Assembly: GCA_027576995.1 (NCBI GenBank) | Contig: JANBQC010000359.1 | Coordinates: 1-28,628, forward strand | DNA from: Dimargaris cristalligena | Taxonomy: Eukaryota; Kickxellomycota; Dimargaritomycetes; Dimargaritales; Dimargaritaceae | Reading direction: 5' to 3' | Length of the DNA: 28,628 nt | Shown here: positions 1 to 11,307 of the stretch, piece by piece | Position numbering within the stretch: the stretch's first letter is position 1 | How the letters are laid out: every line of letters starts with the position of its first letter | Translations under genes and position numbers: made by a program | Notes under the pieces: model-generated | Databases searched by the model: none | What the model was told of the DNA's origin: nothing | What the model saw: the letters and a program-made list of their open reading frames with translations, nothing else

Positions 1-934
1 GCATCACAGTCAAGGGTATAAAATATAATAATAGAAAAAACAATATAATAATGAAAATGGAGGGAAAATGACCATACCCATTAGGGGCAGGGGCAGGGGC
101 TCATTCACTTGTCAGGGGCATACTTCCAATAAGTGCGAAAAGTAGATAAAAAATAAAAGTAGGTAAAAAATGTGGTAAGTTCACCACAGAAAGGAAGTTT
201 CTGCCTCTATCAAATTATATTCTTGGAGATTATCCCATCATATAGAGATTTATATCCCAACTCTCTTTACAGTTATTAGTCATATAATATATTACACAGC
301 AGAGTGTATTCCACATAACTCTTGCAGGTTTCATTACTTTCATTTACTTTAATACACCAAGGCTTTGCATTGTCGTATATTCAATTATTCTAACATAATC
401 CACATTGTGAGGTATATATAAAGGCAGGGCAATCCTCCTGTATGCCCTTAATTCCTACAACTTGGATTCTCTATGTGAATATTATAAAGGCGGGAAGTAT
501 GAAGTGTCTAAAGTAGATTTTGAACAGTAAGACATTTTAATGGGCCAGATCTCCTAACCATAAGTGGCTGGTGGGAGTTCAAGGAAGCCAATGGGTTTAC
601 AGTGATGGCAGTAATTGCAGTTTATTAATGACATAAACACAGTTACAGAATAACAGCAAAGACCACCAATAACCTGGCCCATCACAAATTATGAGGTGTA
701 TAAATGGTGCCTGGGAACATTAAAAGGTGGCTTGACTGTAGAATGATACTGAGGGAACTATATCACTTAATCCAAGTTTTCATTGAGAGTGACCAAGGGA
801 AGTGGGGAGGGGGACATACTGGGTTTGGGACTATTTTGAGGTCCCACAATGAAGAGTAAGCAATACCAGGTAAGGTAATATGAGACTGATGAACCTACAA
901 GGGAGCCACGTGATATGATCCCACCTGGCTAGGG
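1..934. other. AT-rich gene-poor stretch
   Basis: I see no gene here. The sequence is AT-rich with many stops in all frames. A short G-rich tandem run, three units of GGGGCA, lies near 85-105. There is no recognisable RNA gene or transposon protein. Confidence 0.6.
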
Positions 935-1616
935 CTATTCCCAGGTCCACCTCAAAACACTATTGGTACTATTAACAGCAATTTGCTTAAGACCCATTCC
1001 TCTACACATAGGTAGGAAACAATGAAAATCCATAATGTCCTGGAATGTTCCAACCTCATCACGGGGAATAATGAATAAGTCTGCTTTGGAATTCATATCA
1101 CTGAGCTTATCTAGAACGAATTGGAGCTGCCAGAAGAAATGTAGTTTTTCGATGACCAATTCATGTGATTCATCTATTTTAAGGCAGATGAGATATGTGG
1201 TGCAAACATGGGGATTACTTATATCTTGTATATTAAGGAGTCCGACCGAATCAGGCGAGAAATCGAAGGCATCCGCATTAACCCTGGGGATATTATCATA
1301 TATCATGACATTGTAGGTCTTCCGAAGCTGAAGCATTCGTAGGACATGGGTTGTCTGGTCCTTAGCATAGAGAGCCCCTTTAGGTATTCAATCGAAATAG
1401 TGGCAGGAAATTTAAATTAGAAGATGTATGTATGTTCCAACACAAATGGTAAAAATGGTCACTTTTATACAATAAGGCGACACGGGGTATAGTACCAATA
1501 GTACGTCAATGAAAATGATGTTCTGTCACACAGCATACATTCATAATGATTTCTCACTCACCTGGTTTATTGAAGGATGCCCGTGGGTTATCGAAGGTTA
1601 TCTGAAACCCACTCAT
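935..1616 (-). CDS. Possible two-exon gene, unknown product (165 aa)
   Basis: I do not recognise this protein. A start codon at 1616-1614 opens an 18-codon first exon (1616-1562) that begins MSGFQITFDNPRASF. It ends at a strong donor, GTGAGTGAG. An acceptor at 1378-1379 rejoins the frame to an open segment from 1377 to the stop at 935. The spliced product would be 165 aa with mixed hydrophobic and charged residues, for example KIDESHELVIEKL, and no membrane segment. The splice phases agree (phase 1) and the second exon is open well upstream of its first internal ATG. Against it, the acceptor AAAG is poor, the base composition is AT-rich unlike the certain genes, and an ORF of this length can arise by chance here. 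The overlapping plus-strand ORF looks less protein-like. A pseudogene or a chance ORF is quite possible. Confidence 0.22.
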
Positions 1617-3970
1617 TTGAATCGGGATATTAGTTGCTTGGTCTGGCTGTAGCCTAGAATACAATACTTAAACACTGGTGAAAAATCACAAAAATGTAAA
1701 TGATGAAATGACTGATATAAATTCTGGTTCCAAAGGTATGGGGAGAACACAAAATGACTGAAATGACAAGATTTTATACAGTTAGAAGACGGATTCGGAA
1801 AAAATAATGTGGAGATGAATGCACATAGCACAGTGTACACTGGACCAGGGCTACCTGGATAAGAAGGCATATTTATACACGCATACTACGGCTAGTGAAG
1901 ATGTATATTGGAGTACATATTTTTGCATTATCACTGTATTTCCAATATAGACTAAAGGGTGTTTGTAGGTTACGTCCAATAGATCCTTGTGGTGGACGCC
2001 TTGTTAATTAGAAAATTAGAATAACCAACAATGGGTTAAGCCTGTTTAGAGGCTGCATAATTAAAAAAATTCACCAGGGACCCCTATGGAAGGACTTTAG
2101 TGTATGATGGTCAAGATCATCCGTCAATGAGTGTAATTTTGGTTCAAGTGGATTTTCCACCCTATTATCCAGAAGCCCCTCCGCCTCAACCACATGGTCT
2201 ACCACGTTTGTTAGAATCCCTTCAATCGAATCTGGAGCCCAGTGGCTAAAGCATCCTACTCGGTGGGGATACTTTCTTTCATTCAGCAATGCGATATATG
2301 GGATACTCCCGATTTGATGGTGATGAGTAAAAGCAATAATATTATGTAAACAGAGCTACTTTCAAGGGTTTAATTAAGTTGTGCATCTGATACAAAGAAA
2401 AATTCGGCAGTACAAAGATGGTGGCTAGTGTTAATATAGTTTGTGTTTTCCGATTCAACAGTTCCAGACCAAGAGATATAGACCATTCATTTGGATATTC
2501 CACAGGCTCGGCTCCGTTATTACAGGAGACAGTGTCATTAGGACGGCAAAAGATGCACTACGGTGGGACCAGCCAGTATCCATATTTATTCAAGCCCAGT
2601 GATTTAGTTTACCACACCCAGTCCGGGGATTTTGGGCCCTTCCAACGGAATAACATGTCTCATATCCTATGATGTAACCCAAATAGACCCTCGAGATATG
2701 CTGCGCCTAGAAAAACTGTATAAAAGGAGCGCTTTGTTCAAGGGGTATAGTATATACTATAAACTAGTAGTTGGGGAGGTGGGGGGAAGTAATATAAAGT
2801 AGGTTTGTAAGAAATGGAATGAAACAAATCCGAATAGTTTGTGAATGGACAAGAATGACTGGGTTGAGTTTTATATGGCCCGATATGCCCTTATTTTCGA
2901 CTAAAATATAGTTATTATATATAGATTATAGATACTGGGTGAGAGATAATCGATACTATGCGGCCTGGACAGAAAAAATTGCATTAGTGTTTGATGAATC
3001 TGAGGGTGGAGAAAACGGGAATATTAAAGGAGATTTGTCACTTTCAGTCGACCGACTATTCGGTATCTCGTTATCATAACTGGCCAGACATGTCATGGCC
3101 ATGGGAGGTACCATCTTAATTCTTAATATATTGCAAGTAAGGTGTCCAGCTATTGGAATACCAAAGTGTGGGCAGTCAAAATTGTGACGGTGGTGTTAAA
3201 GAGCAAGGGGGTAATGATTCCTACAATGATGAACCTGTAGTGAGGTTTGCTTAACATCCGATTTTTGGCTTTAACGATTATAAATTGGTTTATCTAGAAA
3301 GTAGGACTGCTATCTAAACTTCAAATAGATATACCGCACTAGATAGAAATATTATCCCTGTTTAAGGGTCGAATATCACCCATATTTCTGATAAACAAAC
3401 CCCGACGGGTCTACTATTATCTCCTATTTCTGGCCAATTAAATCAGTCTATTAGTTACACCATTTACTTTTATTTTATCTACTTAACCCCCCCCCCCGTC
3501 GATCATACTATTCAATAATACTGACACACCTAGAGGTACCAACTAACCCCTAGCTTGTTTCTTTGCTTTTATAATTTTTTATTTGTACTCGTTTAGTATT
3601 TCCAACAATGAGGATACCTTTGGTGCAACTAATGAAAGTGCAGATAAATCATTATTTTTATGACCAGAGTAAATTATGATACTTTAAATCATTTCTATAT
3701 AGCGGCCTGGTACTGTTAAGAATGAGATTGAGCAAGTATGGAAGTATTCAGGAAGCTAGCTTTATTATTATTAGTGGACCTAGTATTGTATGAAGATTAA
3801 TGTAGTAACTCTAGGAAAATAAAAGTAAACATAGGAGTAATAGTCATCTAAGGACCCATCCCTGGGTTAACCAACTGTTCCTTTTTATACTGGTGTTACC
3901 CATATCAGACCACCCAATCCTCTGTAATCCAGATACATTAGTATATATCCCTATTAGGCCTTATAGTACT
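1617..3970. other. Gene-poor stretch with a possible UBC/RWD-like fragment
   Basis: No gene can be called. On the plus strand at about 2072-2240, after a CAG acceptor-like site, one frame reads through a segment ending VQVDFPPYYPEAPP. That resembles the strand-plus-proline signature of UBC/RWD folds, but the frame stops soon after and no flanking exons could be linked to it. The opposite strand of the same segment is also open, so this is weak. A run of ten C bases lies at 3487-3497. The rest is AT-rich with frequent stops. Confidence 0.4.
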
Positions 3971-4114
3971 ATATGGGTAAAATTCAAACCAGCTGTATAG
4001 GGTTTTACATAGTACATGTATGGGTGAATATGTGGGAGAATAGCTTTTAACCAGCAATATTGGCCTCATCTAATGGATTTTTCGTTATACAGCCTGAATG
4101 AACTTCTCCCATAT
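3971..4114 (+). mobile_element. MITE-like element, copy A (144 bp)
   Basis: This is one of four related copies in the window. The left end ATATGGGTAAAATTC is an imperfect inverted match to the right end GAACTTCTCCCATAT. The central and right parts carry the family's conserved stretch GGATTTTTCGTTATACAGCC. It is 144 bp, the same length as copies B and D, and aligns to B without gaps at roughly 80-85 % identity by eye. TA flanks the TGGG...CCCA core on both sides, as expected for Tc1/mariner-type target duplication. It encodes no protein and would be non-autonomous. Confidence 0.75.
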
Positions 4115-6342
4115 TAACCTTCCCATAGTCACCCCCAGTACTATGGGATTGTCCTATATTATATAACCCTTCCTCTTCTGGACTCCAGCTCCTTGCACTA
4201 ATCACTCAAGTACTGATCTAAAGACTCTTCTGGTTACCATTAGAGACTTCCAGATACTAATGGTCATCCAGTTGGCCTATTTACCTATACCTTAGCCTTA
4301 GAAGTATCCTTCCCCCAGGACCTCCCTCTGGGGTTGTCCCCATGTATATATAACCAGGCCCCATTGGGACCAGTTAGATTCCTTAGCTTATTCTTACCCC
4401 CTGGTTTACCCCTAAATGAACCCTATATATACTCACTCCCATTGTACTGACTAGTAAGTGTGCCTGCTACATGCCCCTTGCCTATATCTGTACTTAAGCC
4501 TTTATTAGTTAGTACTGTACCTGTACCTGATGCTAGTAACCCACTTGGCTGAACCTGAGCCCCACCTACTGTTAGAAGCCTATCCTTGGGACTCTTGGTG
4601 GATTAAGGGTGGTAAACCTGGGTAACATTAAATATTCTTCATATTTTTCTACTATTTTTAAAAAATAGGAAAAGTAAACAGGAGGTTTGAAACAGCTGGC
4701 AGGTGGTATGGTCTTATTCAATGCTGGGATTACAGTGGGAAGCCACTCATACACCAATGAGGAGTTGGTGTAGCACACTTCTGCAGAATTTGGCCCCAGG
4801 AGCCATCTCAGCTGGGACTTACTTGCTGAAGCATAGCAATGGGGGGTTGTCAGTAAGTTGGTACTATTGGCACACTTACTGATTGGAATGAGCATATATG
4901 AGCTTAATAGATTTAACTTAATGGATTCAAATGTAAATAACATAAGGGGGCCATAATTCAGGAGATATATATATATATAGGGATGCCACCAGAGGGTGGT
5001 CCTGTAATGGTGATGAGGTACCTGTTTGTATCTATTTGTATCCAGAGGATACTCGAAATCGGCAGTGAATTATTACACTGGGGTCTATTGGGTGTCGACT
5101 GTGCTGTTGAGGGCAATTGCTGAAACAGTAGGCACCCTTTGTGCTATGGTTACTTAGATATAGCCGTATTCTCCAGCTTATTCGCTATACTTCAGAGTAT
5201 CATTAGTACTATGGGGTATTTCCTCACGGGTATTCTACATTTAGTATCCCACATTGCTTGATTGCCATAATGCTGGTACTGTTAAATAGCGAGTGGAATG
5301 AGCGTGATTATTGAAAGGGAACATGAAATATAGAACTAGTAGCAGCGTTGTGATCGCTAGTAAACTAAAGGAATCAATGAATGCGGCCAGTACACTTTAT
5401 ATGACCGATTATTATCCTCAGATAAGACCGAGTAAGGGACCGCATATACTGCCACCAAAGCTAATGGATGGCTACAACCCGCTCTAGTCTGCCGTTGGTA
5501 CTTCCAGGGTTATGGTCTTGGGAATAACAGTGGGATCCGGGGAAGTTGGGTTAATGCGGTGTTCAGGGTCGGCCCCTGCTCTAGCTGTAGATGTAACAAT
5601 ATGCAAGTATATAGCCTCATTGACAGAACTGTTGATTAATACCAGCATTAACAATGTCTCGAAATAAGTCATTGTTTCTGAGGGATACTACAGCAGGATA
5701 CCGCAAGGGCATTACTAGATAACGAGACCACTTACACTGCCCTAATAGCTACAAATGATCCCTGGGGTCACCACCTAATGGTTAATTGTCTCAAACCACA
5801 CCATTTTTTAGGTTTAACTGGGATCCTGGTCTTATCAACAAGACTAACCTATGTAGTACCATTGGTCAACTGTTTTTCTTATGATTTTTTTATAGGTTCA
5901 ATAACCTGTTATTTTCGACATTTTACGGCCATTAGAACCTACGCTTCCACCATTGAATACTTTAGAGACAATTGGTATCACGGGAGTCTCTAGGAACAGC
6001 CAATGTAACAAATTTTACTAGCAACCAATATGTTCCCCATCTATTTTACCACATTCGTTCTATTCAAGAACTTAAACAATTATAGTAAATTTTGCCCCTA
6101 TCGTGAATATATATTTATATAAAGGTAATTTCGGGAGGAAGGAGACGCATAGTGACCAATGGTTAGGAGTGTTGGGCTGACAATGAAAAAAAAAAAGCAA
6201 CAACAAACTACTCACTGTCGATAATAATATATTGAGGATGGATGAGATACCGTCCCCCAAGGGAACCAAAAACCAAAGCCATGGTCTAAAGCCTAGACGG
6301 TAGTGCTTTATACCGCTCCCATTCATTGTACGGCAGCCAAAA
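4115..6342. other. Gene-poor stretch, possible decayed transposon remnant
   Basis: No intact gene is visible. On the minus strand between about 4640 and 4300, short open segments rich in G, K and T are interrupted by stops and frame changes. They could be a decayed retroelement, but no zinc knuckle, protease or polymerase motif could be read. A short TA run lies at 4964-4978. Minus-strand ORFs at 4572-4943 and 5484-5672 match nothing I know and have the same AT-rich composition as the background. Confidence 0.4.
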
Positions 6343-9300
6343 TTAAGTCGAGTCCGTGTCCATCAACTGGGTGTCGTCATCTTCCAAGTCCATACTTTGG
6401 TCCACCAAGCTCATTTCGCGCAACTGGGTATTGATCAAACGCAGGATTTCTCCGTAGTGTCGGGTAATGTGGCACGATTTAACCCGGTCCAACAGTTGTT
6501 TGCTCTCGGCCTCTAGGTCAGCAAGTAGACCCTTGGCGGTATAGCCCCGGCCGGATGGGGGGAGCGGCAGTTTAGCGGCGTTATGTTCGAGGCGGGTCGC
6601 CAGAAAACCGACTTTTGTATTACAAGTGGCATCCCGGGGGCACACAAAATAGTCGTCCGGGAGATCAGTGGAGCGGGCGTACCATAGCGTGCGGTAAAGA
6701 TGAGTGTCTTGTAGAGTAGCGGACAACTCGTCATCGCTGGTCTGATCTAGAGCGGCATGGATAGCCGCCCAATCATCCCGTAACAAGACACGGCGCCAAA
6801 TAGCTCGCAGACAGTAGTTGAGACCATCCTTGGAGATGTCCAGGTCCCGACGGAGGACTTCCAGAGCTAACTGGAAGTCGCTGCGATCATCCGATGGGGG
6901 AGGGTTGTCTGCGTCGGGGTTCGAGGCGGAGGTAGGAACGGGGCTAACGACCTCCCTCAGGGTGAGTACGTCAACCATGTCTAGGGTATCTAAGGCTACA
7001 TTCTGGAGTATATTGCGGACCAACCGAAAGAAATGACGATGCAAGGTAGGGTAGGTTCCACTGGTGGCCAGCTCGGGGGCCATATGGTCGGACACCAATA
7101 CAGCCTTTTCGTCAATCTTCTTGGGTACCCGGTCATCAACTTCCGCCAAGACCGTGCTACAGTATTCCTGGAGCTTATGGTAGATGTTGGCCACATCCAG
7201 CTGATCGTCATAATCGGCAACCTGGTCCTGAATGTTCGGATCGTCCAGTTGGCCCAGAGTCACTGTGGCCAGGAACGCTAGTTTTCCCAGGCTCAGAGTA
7301 GTGCGGGTAGTGGCGTTCTCGTCCCCACTTTGCCGGGCAATCTGCAGTAGCTGACTCGCGGCTTCCGGCAAGCGCTCTTGGTTGACGTTATGCAACCAGG
7401 TGTAGGTCAATAATTCTGGATGTAACTCTAAGTATTGGTCCAGAATATCCGGATGGAGTCGCCCGTGCGCAATCAACTGGTAATATTCCCGACGGGAGGT
7501 GTACCGATCGTATAGCGCAAAGGCAAATGGCCGACCGAACTCGGTCACATGGTGCTCCAGGCGACTGTCCAGAATCTGGGATTCATATTGGAAGATCAAG
7601 TCGACTAGGATAGGGTAGCACCGGTATTTTTCGGCCAGTTCGAATCCGGCATCCACCCGGCCAAAGTCCACCAAGGGGTAGATAATTTCTTCACGGATAG
7701 GGTTGTACTGGTCTTCCAAAGTAGCCAGTGCCTGTGGGGAGTGAGTGGCGCTAGCCTGGGCCTGGTGGAAGGTCAGGCGGTGTTGGTAGACATCCAAGAC
7801 CAGGTCGCCCAAGTACACCAGTTGGTTTTTAAGCACCGACCAGAGCGCCCGGGGGGATTCGTAGATTTCATTTTCGTCCCGGTAGTCTTCGGACTCCGCC
7901 ATCCCCGCCTTCCGATTGGGACCCGGGGCCGCGGTTCTCGATTCATTCGCTTTGGAGCCATCGTAGAGACGTCCCAGATGCTCGATCTGGGTGCGGCAAA
8001 GGTTATACACGGACCGGAGAAGGGAAAGCACGTCAGCCGTAGCGTACCAAGCTTCGGTGTCCAGCGGACGTTCATCGAGTTGGTAGACGGCCCGGTGGTC
8101 GTCGCGGTAGAAGAAAGTGGTCTGGAAAGCCATCATCAGCAGACGGTTCAGTTCGTAAATATAGAGACCCTGGCTTTCGGTTTGGCTGGAGGTTTCCCGC
8201 AGGTTCAAAAAGGCCTGGTACAGAGCAATCAAGAGGGCGTCCATTTGACCCACGTGTTGGACGAAAAATCGACGCAGGGGATCGGCGGGTAATTCATTAT
8301 CGCCCCCGTCGTGGTCATCATCCATGTCGGCAAGAGCGAAGGAATCATTGATTTGGGGGTCGGCGGCGGGGGTGTCCGTATTCGGATCAACCAAGGCCAC
8401 GGCATCCGCCAAAAGCTGGACCGCGGGATGGCGGGCCGAGGAAGAAGACGGGGTAACCAGTCCGTTGCGGTAGTTCCACAGGGCGGTTGCGACGGCCATC
8501 TTTTGGGCGTTCCAGGCTAAATCGGCCCGCGTACGAGAAGAGAGTTTGGAAGTGAGCTCGCAGGAGTGCAGATATTGGGCCAATGTACCCAATCGCATCA
8601 GGCGTTCCTGGAGTTGTTGGCGCAGTTCCACCATCAGGGGAATAAACGGGGACCGCGAATCGGTAATCTCGCGGCTAATGGCCAAGGCGGCGTCTTCGAG
8701 AACATCGGGGGCGGCCCGGTCCACCGAAAACTCAATGGGATTTGCGGGAGCGGTTCCAAAGAAGGTGGCCTGTTCTAGCGTGCCTTTCACTTGTTGCATT
8801 TGTTTAAGACGCCGCTCGGCAGCCGAGGGAGCCACTTCCGAGCGCTGGTTAACCGCATCGGGGGGTTGGCTGACGGTCAGTTGTCGCAGCTGGGAGAGGT
8901 TAAAGTAGAGGTCAATGACACCCCCGGTCATGCTGAGCAAAGATAGCTGAGCCACCGACCGTTCATTAACCAGCCAGGGAATGGCAGAAACCAACGAGCG
9001 GTGGGTGGCCTTCTTGAGGTTAGCCCGGAGGGTTAATTCGGGAGCGGTATCCAAGAGCCGACTCTCCCGTAGCTGAAGCACCTCCTCAAAGCCGGTGCCC
9101 CCACCGAGAGTGGTTAACACGAGGGTGGACGGAAACACCACTGCGGCCACTAGGGGGAGAGATTCGCTACCCGCAACCGGAACCGGGGCGATTAGCCTCG
9201 GCGGCTCGCTTTGGGGCAGGACGAGCCTTAAATCACGGGGGCAGGATGATTCGGCCAAGGCGAATCGCAGGCTACGCACCTGCACGACCTGGAGGACTTC

Positions 9301-10580
9301 GGCGCCGTTCCCTGCGGGGACCCGTTGGAGCTCGAAGATGGCAAAATGGGTTTTAAGGGCGGAGGCCAAGTGCCGGCTAGCCGCATCGCGCAGATACGAG
9401 GCGAGGACGATCCAGCGACCATCGGGGGTCAGCTGGAAGTCCCGGAGCTGCAAACGAAGCTGGCCCATGTAGGCTGGGTCGATTTGGTACCGTTGGGCGA
9501 TGGCATGGACAATAGGTTCGTAGGCGTTAAGCTCGAACATAAATTGGTCCCCGAATGACCGAGATACGGCCCACTGTTGGAGATGACGGCGGGTGAGGAC
9601 AAATAGTTCGCGAGATTGGCGGTAGCCCGCGGGGGCGCCAGCAACCGTAGCGACCACTGCGGGGGCCTCGCTGGCCAACCCCAAAGACTGGCTGGCTTCA
9701 TCAACCACATGGGACACATAGCCTAGGAGGGAGGAAGTGACGCGATGCAACATACCCATGGGCTTGGTTAATGCAGTAGCCGTGATGTGGGGCTTGCCTA
9801 TATCAGAGTACAGGGTGATCTTGAACAATCGACTATGGTGGGTTGAGACGAGGTATCCGACCGGCTGCGTGGATTTAAGAGGATGTCAATTCATAAAACG
9901 AATATGGTTAGGTTGGTCGAAGCTGGAGTCGGATAAACTGCGGAAACCAAAAATCAAGCAGAGCCGTGTAATAAATAGGAAGCTATGCGACGCTGCTGGA
10001 CACTATTCGGCTAGGCGGATTTAATTCGGACACTTACCTCGCAAGGAGTAATACGCTGCACGTAATCCCCGGCTTCCAGGTCTAGGGCGGCGCTTTGGTA
10101 GCTCTCGGAGCCCGAGAGGCCGTAGGCCACATGCTGCCAGAAGCGGACCTGGCCGTCCCGCGCGGCCACAAGTAAGCCTACATCGTGCGTGGACGAGGTG
10201 ACACCAGGATCACGGGCGACCAGATACAGCAGGGGAGGTCGGTCGGCCGGGGGTAAGGCCAAGCGCGGCCGGTTAGCAAGGGGGGAGGTGGCGATGGGGA
10301 ATGTATAGTACGGCGTCGTGGGGCGGCTGGCGTGGAAGCCGGCCTGGTTGTAGCTCCATACATAGACGTGGGATTCGGAAGCCACGGCAGCGTAGCCGGT
10401 GGCCGAATGCACACAGCCGGTGACGGGGGGAACGGTGCCGTCGCTGTATTTGAGAAGGGCTAGTATTGGTTCCGGAATGGCCCCGGCTAGAAGGACGGCA
10501 TGGCTGGTGTTCTTGAAGTAAATGTATTGATCGGGCTGGACGCTGTCCGAAATTGCCCCAAGGGTAGAAAAGTCGGACAT
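6343..10580 (-). CDS. nup133: Nuclear pore complex subunit Nup133
   Basis: This encodes a structural subunit of the Y-complex (Nup107-160/Nup84) of the nuclear pore outer ring. There are two exons: 10580-10038 (181 codons) and 9864-6343, joined in phase 0 across a 173-bp intron (GTAAGT donor, CCTAACC branch-like site, GCAG acceptor). The product is 1354 aa, longer than human Nup133 (about 1156). The N-terminal half is a beta-propeller; RDGQVRFW at about 141-148 matches the family's blade motif, and GYLVSTHHSRLFKITL follows the splice junction where Nup133 proteins have a similar strand. GMLHRVTSSLLGYVSHV at about 218-234 matches the position of the membrane-curvature-sensing ALPS loop. The C-terminal half is helical and contains a block ending LLTYTWLHNVNQERLPEA that is typical of the family. 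An acidic low-complexity insert, DMDDDHDGG, lies mid-protein. The start is the first ATG in an otherwise open 5' frame. It is transcribed divergently from rpn11. Confidence 0.92.
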
Positions 10581-11307
10581 GATGAGTGGTGCAAACAAAA
10601 AGGGCACGGGAATGAACGACAAACGGGGAGAGGTACCGAAGGGGAAAAGTAAAGTATCGTCAGTAAGATTAGGAATTAACAAAAGGAGGGTTGGGATTAA
10701 AGGGAGTGGATTCCTGAAGACCTAGCTACACCTGGCTTTGGCAGTAGCTGTAGATTAGTCAAAATATCAAGCCGTTTGGCGGAGATATTTGGTGGTGACC
10801 TGGCCGTTGGTACTCCACAAATAACTGGAAGCGCGAGAAGAAAAAGGGAGTTTAATTTGAGCTTGAACTTGGCGGAATGTGGACTTATCACCAAAAGCCG
10901 GAAGGAAACTCTAGTCTGGGGAAGTCGCAAAGGAAGAAGCCCTATGGGAATCCTTTGAAGTGCCCTGGGCTGCCACGGTCAAGCCCGTAGGCTGTTTGTC
11001 GTTGACTCCAGTGGCCTTGCTTTGGGTGACGGAGTTTCTAGGTATTGCGCATAGACTAAGCTCTGGGTTATAATCACTATACTTGGGCCTTATTAGTCAT
11101 CGAGGCTGGACGCTACTTACTGCTTCACTCGCTTATCACTCCAGACTACCTCCGCTGCATCATAGAAGTCCTACCTCTTCTCTCCATTTGTTATATTGCA
11201 TTACCCTCGATCCATCCCTCACTTTATCTCCTGTGCCTCCTTCGCGACCTCCAAAGTTCCACGTCCTTCCATACCCATCCCCTCTTTATCCATCCTCCAT
11301 CCCCACC
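10581..11307. promoter_or_regulatory. Shared divergent promoter region of nup133 and rpn11
   Basis: These 727 bp separate the nup133 start codon (minus) from the rpn11 start codon (plus), so both promoters and 5' leaders must lie here. The rpn11-proximal part, about 11140-11307, is strikingly C/T-rich on the plus strand, as is common in fungal 5' regions. It contains no ATG before 11308. I found no exact proteasome control element GGTGGCAAA; the nearest match is GGTGGTGAC at about 10791. Confidence 0.6.

Noticed and set aside
7741..8292. 183-aa plus-strand ORF opposite nup133
   Set aside because: It is an antisense shadow of the GC-rich helical-domain coding sequence, without splice or start support.
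10581..10682. N-terminal extension of nup133 from a TTG codon at 10682
   Set aside because: There is no ATG in the extension. The ATG at 10580 is the first in frame and the downstream propeller already starts close to it.
10581..11307. Proteasome control element (GGTGGCAAA) in the rpn11 promoter
   Set aside because: Only GGTGGTGAC is present at about 10791; no exact match was seen there or upstream of rpn3.
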